Assembly: GCA_023935145.1 (NCBI GenBank)
Contig: CM043702.1
Span: 100,962,588 to 101,026,587 of the forward strand
DNA length: 64,000 nucleotides
DNA from: Bretschneidera sinensis
Taxonomy: Eukaryota > Streptophyta > Magnoliopsida > Brassicales > Akaniaceae
Direction: 5' to 3'
Shown: piece after piece, positions 21,147 to 32,500 of the stretch
Layout: every line of letters starts with the position of its first letter
Position numbering within the stretch: position 1 is the stretch's first letter
Notes under the pieces: generated by a model
Database searches by the model: none
What the model saw: the letters and a program-made list of their open reading frames with translations, nothing else
What the model was told of the DNA's origin: nothing
Translations under genes and position numbers: made by a program

Positions 21147-22486
21147 ATGTGTGTTTCTAGGATATGGGGAAGGGCTAAGGGGTATAGGTTGTGGTCTTTA
21201 GAAGGACTGAAACTCATAATAAGTATGGATGCTATTTTTAATGAATTGTTATTTCCCTACTTGGAGAAAACTAACCCTGCAGGGGCTAGTGAGCAAACCA
21301 GTTTAGTTCTCATGGAGTATAGCATCAAGGAGAATTCAGTTCAGGTAGAGCAAAGAAGGAAAAAGGGTTCGGACCAAGTAGAGCGCATTGATGAATGCCA
21401 AGCTCAGGACACTCGTGAGGAGGTTGAACTGGTAGTTGATGATGACGGGAGTCGGAAGGACTATCAGCTCACAAGAGACCGAGAAAGAAGGCTGGTCGGA
21501 CCACCTTCAAGATATAGGTTTGCAGATGCTGCGGATGTAGCAGCTCCTTGGACAGAAGGAGAGATGAGTGAACAAGAAACTTACTTTGATGCCATGGGAT
21601 GTGAGGATTTGCCAAGATGGAAGCTAGCTATGGAGGAAGAAATTGATTCTTTGAGGAAGAACAACTTTTGGGAATCGGTGCACATTCTGGGAAATCAGAG
21701 AGTTGTGGATTTTAAATGGACTTACAAGATCAAAGAAGGGTACCCTCTAGGAGATAAAGTCTGGAAAAAGGCTAGGCTGGTGGCGAATGGGTTCACAAGA
21801 AGAAAGGACATAGATTTCCCCAGAAACTTTCTCACCTGGACACAAGGTGGAGAAGATGGTGAGTATCCTTATCTATATCATTGATGTGCTGTTGGTTTGG
21901 AACAGCAGGAAGAGGATGAAAAGGTTTACATCTCAACTCAGTGAGGAGTGCGAGAGAAAGAACCTCAGCCTTACACAAAAGATCCTTGGGATGTGTATAA
22001 TCCAAGAAAAGGAGAGAAACTAGTTAAGGGTTTCTTGGGCAATAGGTGTTCTCAGCAGATTTGTGAGTAATCCCGAAAAAGAGCATTGGCTTGGGATGAA
22101 GTCGATGCTGAGGTACTTGAAGGCTCAGTGGCAGCTGGTGGTGGCACTCATAACAACCGAGGCAGAATGCATAGCGGCTACGGAAGCCATAAAAGAGGCT
22201 ATGGGGTGCAAAGGGTTGTTAGACGAGTGGGAGGTCCTAAAAGAGTAGGTGGTGGTGTCTTTGGATAGCCAAAGTGTGTGGCACTTGTGGAGGAATCCGG
22301 TGTTCCATGAGGGGACGAAGCATATGGATGTTTGGTATCATTACACATTGAAAAATGGTATGAAAGGATGCATTCATGTTGACAAGAAGGTCACAGAGTA
22401 AAGTCCTGCAAATTTAGGCACCAAGGTTCTACCTCTAAGAAGGTCCATTCATTGCCTTGGACTTCTTAGGATTAGAGTCGGTTGAA
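21147..22486 (+). pseudogene. COP2 RT and RNase H remnants with the RT core deleted
   Basis: The frame 21147-21884 covers the linker and RT N-terminus: ETYFDAMGCEDLPRWKLAME, EIDSLRKNNFWE, FKWTYKIKEG and KARLVANGFTRRKDIDF. Most of the RT palm and YVDD are missing. From 22063, RNase H motifs appear: NPEKEHWLGMKSMLRYLKA, ITTEAECIAATEAIKEAMG, then KHMDVWYHYTL and TKVLPLRRSIHCLGLL, the usual copia pol terminus. The polymerase is not functional. Confidence 0.85.
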
Positions 22487-22565
22487 TGATGACTCAAGAT
22501 GAGTTTGGATCCTGAAGTTCTCTGCACAATGGTTCGAGTTTAAATGCTTAGACAAAGGTAGATAT

Positions 22566-23511
22566 TGTTGGTATTTTTCTAAGGCTTAAACATGGTTTAA
22601 GGTTTAAATAAGAGTGGAAGAATTAATTTCAGCATGTTAAAGGAGTGCACACATGTGTGTGCATCACTTTGGGTGTGTGTGCACACCTCTATTCAGTAAG
22701 GCAAAAGAGTGCACACAGTTGTGAGGGGGCCAGCACCAGTGTGCGCTGCACCTCTCCCTCACCAGCGCCGCACCACCCAGCAAGGAGGAAGTCCTGGTGG
22801 AGGGCAGCGCCGCACCTCTCCCTCACCAGTGCCGCACCGCCCAGCAAGTGGAGAAAAGGGTGCTTTGCCTAGCGCCTCACCGCCCCCTGTTCAGTGCCTA
22901 GGCGCTAGGCACACTGATGCACACATGGATAGATTGTTTAAGCCTCTTGTTAAGTGCATGGGTACAAGGTTAAAATGTATAGTATCACTTAGGATTGATG
23001 GAGGGCCATGGTTGAGTGGTCATCAAGATCTAAGGGTGGAGAATGACATACAAGATTGGACAAGAAGTTGGTGCACTATATAAAGGGTCACCTAGCTTCA
23101 TTCTCAACAAGAATGTGATGTAATGTAACTTGTGAGACATGTGTGTGAATGAGAGAATTATGTGAGAGTGAAAAGACACAGGCATACAAGAGGGACTCAT
23201 TGTAGAGAGGCTGGTTGTAAAGAAGAGAGATTAGTATAGAAAGTGATAAAGTCTTTCTTGTTCTCTTCTTTGTTCCTTCAAGAATTTGAGGTTTCTTGGA
23301 GAGGGTTGTTGAATTGTAAAGAACCATTGATTTAGTGCAGAGAGTTCGGAGGAACTCACAGGGACGTAGGCTATTGCCGAACCTCGATAACAAATCGCTT
23401 GTATTCTTTTCTTTCTTGCTTTCGATTGTTGTATTTCTTTCTATAAGTCATTCTAGACTTGAGTGTTTGAAAGATCACCACCTGAGCATCTTATCAAGGT
23501 GATTTCCAACA
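22566..23511 (+). repeat. COP2 3' LTR
   Basis: It runs from TGTTGGTATTTTTCTAAGG to TTTCCAACA (946 bp), preceded by a weak polypurine stretch (GACAAAGGTAGATA). GC-rich repeats (CAGCGCCGCACC, about 22725-22910) precede the TATA-like ACTATATAAAGGGTCACC near 23076. TCTTG at 23512-23516 is the right target-site duplicate. Confidence 0.93.
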
Positions 23512-24205
23512 TCTTGCCTCAGTAAGCAGTGAGTGTTCACGTCAAAAGGTGGGAATTGTGCTTATAATGATCATTAAATGAAGTTTCCACTGAATAACTC
23601 GACCTCTTGCCACAGTAAGTAGTGAGTGTTCACATCAAAAGGTGAGAATTTTGCTTGGCAACATTAAGACCAGTTAGTTTCGTACCCTTTTTTTACTAGA
23701 GTTAGTAAGTCCTTATGGGTATCTTTACACCTAATACCCTAAAACCATCTGATTTGGAAGTCATTGACTAAACACTCGCTACATGGGTCAATTAGAAAGC
23801 TTAAGAGAACTCAATGTGGCAAAAATCTCATAATAAAAGAAAAAGAAAGAAGTAAAACTATGTCATTATTGTTCTTTCTGATAGGAAATTCGATGAATGT
23901 TGAGACACCGAAACACTATACATTGGAGTTATTTGGAAGCTTCATCTTTTATGTGCTAATTCACCACACACTAAGTTAGACTTGTGATGCTTTAACCAGC
24001 CTCGAGTAAGTGATTAGGTTTTAAAACTCTTATTCATTGCGAAGATGTGCTTATATTTTACCCTACTCATGAGTAAATATCATAGTTTTGTGTGCGACCC
24101 AAAATTTTAGATATCATGAATGATGAATTTATCTTTGTTATTATATTTCAGTTAGTTTTTCGTTTTGTATTGCTAAGGGACTAGCAATATGTAAGTTTGG
24201 GGGTG
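23512..24205 (+). other. GYP0 3' UTR, second part, with polypurine tract
   Basis: It continues the UTR interrupted at 12520, starting TCTTGCCTCAGTAAGCAGTG exactly as the uninterrupted GYPN-a UTR does near 17850. It ends with GTAAGTTTGGGGGTG (24191-24205), the polypurine tract next to the LTR. Confidence 0.85.
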
Positions 24206-25457
24206 TGATACGTGGTTAAATATTCATATTTAAGCCCCTTAATTTACATTTGTTAAGCTATTCGATTACGTATTTTATTCTATTTTACTTCATTTTTGTG
24301 TTTTCTATGTTTTTATAGGTACTTGGAGAAAAAGTGGCATTTTGGCACTCAAAGGAAGAAATCTGGAAGACCTGGAAGCAGTCAAGTGCGATCGAGCACA
24401 GAAGAGTGTGATCGACACACAAGCACTTATGCGCACACATAGAAGGCTCGAGCGCACAAGCATGTGATCAAGCGCACACGTGCAGTAAAACGGCAGACCC
24501 TGTATTGGAAAGTAGGGTTAGGGTCTTTTTTTTGAAATTAGGGTTTCGAGGTGTCCTTAAAACCATATAAATAGGCTTGTAAAACACAGAAACATGATCT
24601 TTCTTTTGGAGGAGGCCAGAGGAGATTGTGGAGATGAATTGACGGCTCTTCTCCATCATATTTTTGGGTTTCTTCTTTCCTTTATTTTTAGATGTTTAAC
24701 ATCATAACTATGTGTAACTAATTTTCTAGTAGGGCTTGATTGAAGCCCTAATTATGTTTACTCAATAATTCAGTATTGGTGCCTTTGCGATATTTATGTT
24801 GTGATGCTTAACTTGATTAACGCTTGTTTTTATTTAAATTTCTCATATGTGTTTGTCTGATCAACGTATGCATGTGGTATTGATTAATTAGTTAAATCAA
24901 TTTGGTTGACCGAGTCTTGGGTTTAACAATAGTAGCAAAAGAAATCCATGCCGGGTTCTTGGGTTAATCAACATGGGAAACCGGAAATATATACCATGCC
25001 CTAGGTCTCATGTGGTTGTCAATTTCCACAGATCTTATGCTCTCTAAAGGAACAACTCAGTATACACCATGCTGAATCCCTTAAGAAAGAGAAGAGTTAG
25101 GGTATACACCATGGCTAACTTGTTTCTTAGGGAAATCAATAGCTTAAGGAGCGGACCAAACCCTTAGGTTGACAAACATTAGGTATTCATGACATATTTA
25201 AAGCATTGGCATAATGTTTTATTGTGGTAGCATGATTGGTGGTGGATATCAAGTCCTTATGCTTTTATTATTATTAATTCAAACTTAATATTTATTTCTA
25301 TTGTTTTATAATACGAACCTAATTTTAAATCGAATTTTACCAATCCCTGTGGAGATGATCTCGCATTTGCACACTATACTACTGTTGACCTTGTGCACTT
25401 GCAAGTAAAACAAGTTCAATTATTTGCTTATTTATTTAGGTGGATAATCGCACAACA
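24206..25457 (+). repeat. GYP0 3' LTR
   Basis: It begins TGATACGTGGTTAAATATTC right after the polypurine tract. Bases 24385-24482 contain GCGATCGAGCAC, GTGATCGACACAC and CTCGAGCGCAC words, a decayed palindrome cluster, followed by CATATAAATAGGC near 24567. Near the end CCCTGTGGAGATGATCTCGC resembles the U5 of the other gypsy LTRs. I place the end at CGCACAACA (25457), but AAGTAAAACA near 25413 is possible. No matching 5' LTR is seen; the left side of GYP0 is lost. Confidence 0.75.
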
Positions 25458-25798
25458 TATAACTCTTAGAATGTTCGGCATTAAATACTTCCTTGTAACT
25501 TCCTCATGGAAGAGAATACTTGTAAGGTTTCAGCAACACACGTGAAGTTGCTCGACTATCATTAATGGATTGCTTCGATGAGGTTCCTTGAAGAGACTGG
25601 ACGTTGGGTCCGAGTGATTCCGATATTGCTGAACCGCTATAAATGGAGTTTGCATATTCTCTTCATTTACTCCTTTCATTTCAAGCAATTTATTTATTGT
25701 GTGCTTTACTTAATAAAATTGTTACAATTTGTTTCTTAATTTCAAAAAGTTTTTAAAACCCAATTCACACCCTTTCTTGGGTTTTTACCTCGGTCTAC
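25458..25798 (+). repeat. 3' part of an unrelated LTR
   Basis: No coding sequence. GCTATAAATGGAG near 25637 is a likely TATA box, followed by a leader and a tail reading AAAACCCAATTCACACCC and TTGGGTTTTTACC, then CTACA, which resembles the ends of copia (SIRE/Maximus-like) LTRs. The minisatellite begins directly after it. The left part is lost. Confidence 0.5.
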
Positions 25799-26785
25799 AG
25801 CTACATCACACAAAGCACGATAAAGCCTTCCCTACATGATGTCAGCTATAGCAAAGGCTTGGCTCCATCACTCCAAGCACGACAAAGCCTTCGCAAAATC
25901 ACGCCAAGCACAACAAAATCACACCAAGCACAACAAAGCCTTGGCTACATCACGCTTAACAAAGCAAAGCTATGGCTACATCATGCCAAGCACGACAAAG
26001 TTTTGGCAAAATCGCGTTCAACACAACAAATCCTTTCCTAAATCACGCCAAGTACAACAACGCCTTGGCAAAATCATGCTAAGCATAGCAAATCCTTGTC
26101 TACATCATGACAAACATGACAAAGCCTTGGCTACATCACGCAAAGCATAGCAAAGCCTTAGCTTCATCACGCGAAGTAAATCAAAGCCTTGGCTAAATCA
26201 TGCCAAGAACATCAAAGCCTTGGCTGGAACTCCCTAAATGCAGCAAAGCCTTGACTACATCACGCCAAGGACAACAAAGCGTTAGATACATCACGCCCAG
26301 AATGACAAATAATTAGCTATATTATGCTAGCTACAACAAAGCCTTGGCTCCATCACGCCAAGCATGACAAACCCTTGACTACATCACTCCAAGCATAGCA
26401 AAACTTTGGCTACATCATGACAAGCACAACAAAGCCAACGACAAGCACGACAAAGCCTTGGCCACATCACGCTAAACATGACAAAATAATTTCTTCATCA
26501 CGGCAAGCATGACGAAGCCTTAGTAACATCATGCAAAACAGAAAAAGCCTTGGCTACATCACGTGAAGCACAACAAAGCCTTGACTATATCAATCGAAGC
26601 ATGAAAAAGCCATGGCTAAATTTTGCCAAGCACAACAAAGCCTTGGCTACATCACGCCCAACACGACAAAGCCTTAGCTAAATTATGCCAAGCACAACAA
26701 AGCCTTGGCTACATTACGACAAGCATGACAAAGCCTTGGCTACATCACGCTAAGCACAATAAAACCTTTTCTTCATCACGCCAAG
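25799..26785 (+). repeat. 31-bp minisatellite, block 1
   Basis: About 32 tandem copies of a 31-bp unit. Its consensus is CAAAGC, then CTTGGC, TACATCAC, GCCAAG, then CACGA. CTTGGC and GCCAAG are perfect reverse complements around an 8-base spacer. Copies differ by scattered substitutions and a few indels. Open frames here are repeat-derived. The block ends at CCAAG (26781-26785), one side of a 5-bp duplication around the next insertion. Confidence 0.95.
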
Positions 26786-29533
26786 TGTCACGATACGCAC
26801 CATTTGACATGGTTGCTACCTGTGAGTTAGCCTTTGAATGGGCTATGTGGTGATCTTTGTAACTGTTACGCAACAAGTGTGGCCTAGTTGTGGGGCAGTT
26901 GTGAAGTAGATTTGTGTCAATGGTGTGCGAGTGTGGCACAGTGGCACTTTCATAATTATGTGGTTTATACTACGAAAATTAATGGGGAATTTTGGAGAGC
27001 GTTTGGAAGATGTACATAGTGATATAGTATGTTCGGATTCGAGAGATTATGGGAAAGAGATTATTAAAGGATTATGACGACTAATTACACCCAAAACATA
27101 TGCGGTAGTTGTAGCACGGCTTTGGGGTGTCGATTCCACAGGGAAATAAGTTATCTACAAAAGAAGGTGTGAACCATAATACAAACGATACAGATTTAAG
27201 TGAGAAAGTATGAATTTTTTATAATGAAGTAATTGTGTAAAATAGATTGTATAATATAATAGGGGAACAACAAGGTTCCGGGAATCCTCCCTAGGTTCGT
27301 TGCCCTAATTCTAACTTGATTCAGTTATTTTTAGCTTGGTTGAGGGTTTCACATCCAAAACAGGCAACCGGCAAATATTCAATAAGAGCATGTATAAACC
27401 CTAATGTAATTGTTATGAAATACTTTACTTTTGATTCATGCACACATGATCTACCCTATAGGTTTATCAAGAAACGATAATATATCTTTTATGACAATAT
27501 TGCAGTAATGGATAAACCTAAAGGGTAAACCTACCAGACTCAATCATATCCCAACAATCTTGACATAAGAAAAACATAACTAGATTTATATCAAGGAAAA
27601 AGATGCAATCACCGGATTAGAGAAAATCTTATAATTAAATAGCAAAGTAAATCATGACAATATCTTGACAATAAACCCTTATTACAACTGAACCAAGTAA
27701 AGTAAATTAGGAACAACTACACCTAGGGAATCATCCCTTTGCCTTGCTTGAAGATTAGTTAGCCATAGGGCTCATGGTTAATCACTTTGATGGAGGAGAA
27801 TTGGTTGCTTCCTTAAGTTTTCTAGGTTTTGTGAATTGTCTCTTATCAAACCCTAAGTGGGCTATTTATAATGTACAAAGTTCAAGGGTGTTTTAGGGTT
27901 TGAATAATCATTAAAGACCTAATTAGGTCATAACTCGGAGAACAAAGTCCGTGTGCGCGCCTAGGCTTGGATTTTGTCAGGATTTATGGTCATTCTAGAG
28001 GGTGCAGCCTAGCTCCATCCAGGCCGCGGTGCACACCTTAAGGCGTGGCGCCCCTTGGTCCAAGGCACGGCCTGACCTGATGGCTTCCTTGCTTCTTTTG
28101 GTCTCTGTTCTGGAGGGTAAAGCCCATCTCCATCCAAGCCGCGGCACACATACTTGGATCTCCTTTTTTAGCCTTTCCGAAAGCACTCCTTTGCTCCAGT
28201 ATGCATAGAATCTTTGTGCTTCATTCAACGATAGTTTTTCCATCTTTTTAAGACTCAAAATACCTGAAAATGCATCAAAACAAATCAGTGAACCAAGAAT
28301 GACACTTTAGAGTTGTTAACATATAAAAGTGCAATTAAAACCTAGATCAACTCTAAAATTCTAACAATTAGGTGCTGTTAAGATGCACTTTATGGTTCTC
28401 ATCAATGACTCAAGTGTGAGGCATGTTTCCTTATGGTAATACTCAGAATGACTTAAGACTCTATAGGGGTGACAATGTGTCAGGCTCTCCACCACCCCCG
28501 GTGTACACACATAGGCCATGATGGGCATGGTTTGAGCTATGTGTGGGCACTAAGTGACTCCCAAGGAAACTTGGGGTTCAGGTTTGGGGCCACCATAGGG
28601 TGATTCAATCCACCATGAAGCGGGAAGCTTTATGGACAGTATAGGTGGCTCGTATGTATTATATTTCACTCTTCTCTAGTTCTTGCGGCTTCGACCTTAC
28701 CGTCGTTATCGTCTGGGCTATCAGATATATCTTAACACTATGTGAACATGCGGTGTGCAGTTCTGTTTTGGAAATGAAACACCCGTTGAGGTATCATCGG
28801 TTATGTTGCGGGCTATTATCTGTGAGTTCAGCATAATGATGGTAGGCATTATGCATTGATGGTTGAGCTATGCATCGACTATCTTCGGTTAGACTTACAA
28901 CCTGTGTGTGTGCAGTCAGGTTTGAGAGTTGGTTACAAGAAGTTGGATTTATGGGCGGTATGCTCTTAGTTAGGATGGTGGACTATCATCCATGCGTTTA
29001 GCACATGTACATAGGGAATTGTGCATCAGTGGGTGGACAATAGTTCAGTACCAAGCACAATGAAGGGCGACATTGTGTGTCTTCGGAGGGCAACTAGTGT
29101 ACGATGGATTCTAGATCATTGAGCTAAGAATTGACAAAGATGATAACTTTATGCAATTTCTAGGATGTCTTGGGGTACCAATAGGACTTTACTCGTGTGC
29201 TCTTAATCGGGTAAGTGCTCCATGTTTGGGTATAAAGGCATGAGAGCTGATGAGGACCGTTAGCACGTGTTCGTGGCTATTCAGATTAGTGGGATGTTTT
29301 AGGTTGGTTCAAGTGTGATGTGATAACCTCTTGGACAATGTTAAGTATCTTGCAAGTTTCATGACGTTATGGGTTTGAGTTTCAAAGAAAGTCAGTTGAG
29401 TTATGTGGCTTTAAGAAGGTTGTATTATGAATTCTTGAGGTGAAAACTCAAGGTGAAGAATGGTTGGCTAGAACTTCGAGAAATTTTAGCGCCGCATCCT
29501 CTACAGTAAGGGCAAATCTGGCGGACCATGAAA
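26786..29533. mobile_element. Insertion into the minisatellite, unclassified, with CCAAG flanks
   Basis: Minisatellite sequence stops after CCAAG at 26785 and resumes with CCAAG at 29534, in phase with the repeat unit (GCCAAGCATGAC). The insert starts TGTCACGATACGC and ends GGACCATGAAA. The TGTCACGA start is LTR-like. Removing the solo LTR at 27082-28404 and its duplicate leaves about 1.4 kb. CTACAGTAAGGGC near 29500 could be an LTR end, but I found no primer site or coding domain. Solo LTR is my best guess; small frames (28645-28836) show no domain. Confidence 0.55.
27082..28404 (-). repeat. Solo LTR of the ATH1/ATH3 family
   Basis: On the reverse strand it starts TGATGAGAACCATAAAGTGC and ends GGGTGTAATTA, matching the ATH3 LTR (TGATGAGAGTCATAAAATGC to GGGCGTAATCA). 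Flanks are ACGAC (27077-27081) and ATGAC (28405-28409), a target duplicate with one transition. No internal region is present. A GC-rich cluster with GCCGCGG words lies at about 28000-28150. The reverse-strand frame 27995-28258 falls in this cluster and is not a gene. Confidence 0.9.
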
Positions 29534-32500
29534 CCAAGCATGACAAAGCCTTGGCTACATCACGCGAAGCACAACAAAGCAATAACTAAAAACGTGAAGC
29601 ACAACAAAGCATTGGCTATATCAGTCCAAGCAGAACAAAGCTATCACTACATCACGCCACGAATAACAAAGTATTGGCTACATCATGCCAATCACGATAA
29701 AGCCTTGGCTACACCACTCCAAGCACAACAAAGCCTTCTCTACATCACACTAAGAATCGCAAAGCCTTAGCTACATCATGCCAAGCACAACAAAGACTTG
29801 GATGCATCATGCCAAGCACAACAAAGCCTTGGCTACATCATGCCCAACAAGACAAAGCCTTGGCTACATCACTCCGAGCACAACAAAGTCTTGGCTACAT
29901 CTCACCACACACAACAAAACCTTTTCTACATCACACCAAGAACGACAAAGCCTTGGTAGCATCATGTTAAGCATGGCAAAGTCTCAACTACATTACACCA
30001 AGCATGGCAAAGCCCAAGCTACATCACACCAAGCATGACAAAGACTTCGCTACATGACGCCAGTTATAGCAAAGGCTTGGCTCCATCACGACAAAGCCTT
30101 GGCAAAATCATGCTGAGCACAACAAAGCCTTAGTTAAATAACGCCAAGTACAGTAAAGCCTTGGCTACATCATGCCTAGTAATGTAAAGCTATTGCTACA
30201 TCAAGCCAAGCACGACAAAGCCTAGGCTAAATCGCGCTAAGCACAACAAATCATTTCCAAAATCACGCCAGGCACAACAAAGCCATGGCGACAACACCTC
30301 AAGCACAGCAAAGCGTTGGCTACATCATGTAAAGCACGACAATGCCTTAGCTTTATCACGCGAAGCACGGAAAAGCCTTCGCTAAATCACGCTAAGAACA
30401 ACAAAGCCTCGGGTAAATCACGACAAGCACAGCAAAGCATTGGCTAAATCATGATAAGTATAGCAAAGCCTTGGCAACATCACGACATGTGCGACAAAGT
30501 CTTAGCTACATCACGCCAAGCATAACAAAGCTTTGGCTTCATCAAGTGAAGTAAAGCAAAGCTTTGGCTGCAACTCCACAACGAAGCTTTGACTACATCA
30601 AGCCAAGGATGATAAAGCCTTGGATACATCACGCCCAGAATGATAAAGCCTTGGCTCCACACACCAAGCACGAAAAAGCCTTGGCTACATCACGCTAAGA
30701 ACAGCGAAGCTTTGGCTAAATCAAGCCTGGCAAAACAAAGTCTTGGCTAAATCATCCTGGCACAACAAAGCCTTGGCTACATCACAACAAGCACGACAAA
30801 GCCTTGGCTACATCACACTAAGCATGACAAAACCTTATCTTCATCACGCCAAGCATGACAAAGCCTTCGCTACATCACGAGAAGCACAGCAAAGCCTTGG
30901 CTATATCACTCTAAGCACGACAAAGTCATGGCTAGATCTTCCCAAGCACAAAAAAGCCTTGGCTACATCATGCCAAGCACAGTAACTAGTTGTCTAAATC
31001 ACACCAAGCACAACAAAGCCTTTGCTACATCATGACAAGGACGACAAAGCCTTGGCTACGTCACGCGTAGCACAATAAAGCCTTGGCTATATCACTTCAA
31101 GCATGACAAAGCCATCGCTACATCACGCTAAGCACAACAAAGCCATGGCTACATCACACCAATCACGATAAAGCCTTAGATACATCATGCCAAGCACAAC
31201 AAAGCCTTCTCTACATCACACCAAGCATAGCAAAGCCTTGGCTACATTATGCCAAGCACATCAAAGCCCTGGTTGCATAACACCAAGCACGACAAAGCCT
31301 TGGCTACATCATGGGAAGCATGACTCAGCCTTGGCTACATCACGCCAATTACGACAAAGCCTTAGCTACATCACATCAAGTACTAAAAAACATTAGCTAC
31401 GTCACGCCAAGCATAGTAAAGCCTTGGCTACATCATGGGAAGCATGACTCAGCCTTGGCTACATCACGCCGATTACGACAAAGCCTTAGCTACATCACAT
31501 CAAGTACTAAAAAACATTAGCTACGTCACGCCAAGCATAGTAAAGCCTTGGCTACATCATGCTATGCACAGGAAAGCCTTGGCTACATCATGCCAAGCAT
31601 AACAAAGTTTTGGCTATGTCATTCCAAACACAAAAAATCCTTTCCTAAATCACGCTAAGCACAACAAAGCCTTGGCTACATTACCTCAAGCACGACAAAG
31701 TCTTGGCTACATCACACCAATTACGACAAATCCATAGCTACATCATGCAAAGCGTGACAATGCTTTGGCTTCATCATGCCAAGCACGACTAAGCCTTGGC
31801 TAAATCATGCCAAGGATAACAAAACCTTCCCTAAATCATGCCAAGCACAACAAAGCCTTCGCTAAATCATGCTAAGCATAGCAAATCCTTGTCTACATCA
31901 CGACAAGCATGACAAAGCCTTCGCTAAATCATGCTAAGCATAGCAAATCCTTGCCTACATCACGACAAGCATGATAAAGCCTTGCCTACATCAGGCCAAG
32001 AATAGTAAATCCATGGCTTCATCACGCGAAGTAAAGCAAAGCCTTGGCTAAATCATGCCATGAACAGCAACACCTTGGTTGCAACTTTCTAAGTGTAGCG
32101 AAGCCTTGACTACATCACACTAAGGACGATAAAGGCTTGGATACATCACGCCAAGAATATCAAAGCCTTGGCTACGTCACGCCAAGCACAGTAAAGCCTT
32201 GGCTAAATCATGCCTAGCATAGCAAAGCCTTGGCAACATCACTTTAAGCACAACAAAGCCTTGGCTACATCACGCAAAGCATGATAAAATAATTTCTTCA
32301 TTGCGCCAAGCATGACAAAGCCTTGGTAAAATGATACAAAGCACAACAACGCCTTGTTTACTCATGCAAAGCACAAAAATGCCTTGGCTATATCAGTCCA
32401 AGCACGACAAAGCTAGGGTTACATCTTGCTAAGCACAACAAAACCTTGGCTACATCATGCCAAGCATGACAAAGTCTTCTCTACATCACGATAACACAAC

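Larger units (their letters stand above)
12521..23511 (+). mobile_element. COP2: copia element with two LTRs, carrying nested insertions
   Basis: Both ends are TGTTGGTAT...CCAACA, flanked by identical TCTTG at 12516-12520 and 23512-23516, so it is a genuine insertion into the GYP0 3' UTR. Without the nested solo LTR (13798-14800) and GYPN-a (15421-19743), about 5.7 kb of copia remains: LTR, primer site, gag, protease, integrase, remnants of RT and RNase H, LTR. Same family as COP1. Confidence 0.93.

Noticed and set aside
24385..24482. Bacterial-type GCGATCGC palindromes (HIP1-like) as a sign of cyanobacterial or plastid DNA
   Set aside because: The words lie inside LTRs with TATA boxes and TG...CA ends, and no organellar or bacterial gene is present.
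27995..28258. 87-codon reverse frame
   Set aside because: It lies in the GC-rich cluster of a solo LTR and is absent as a frame from related LTRs.
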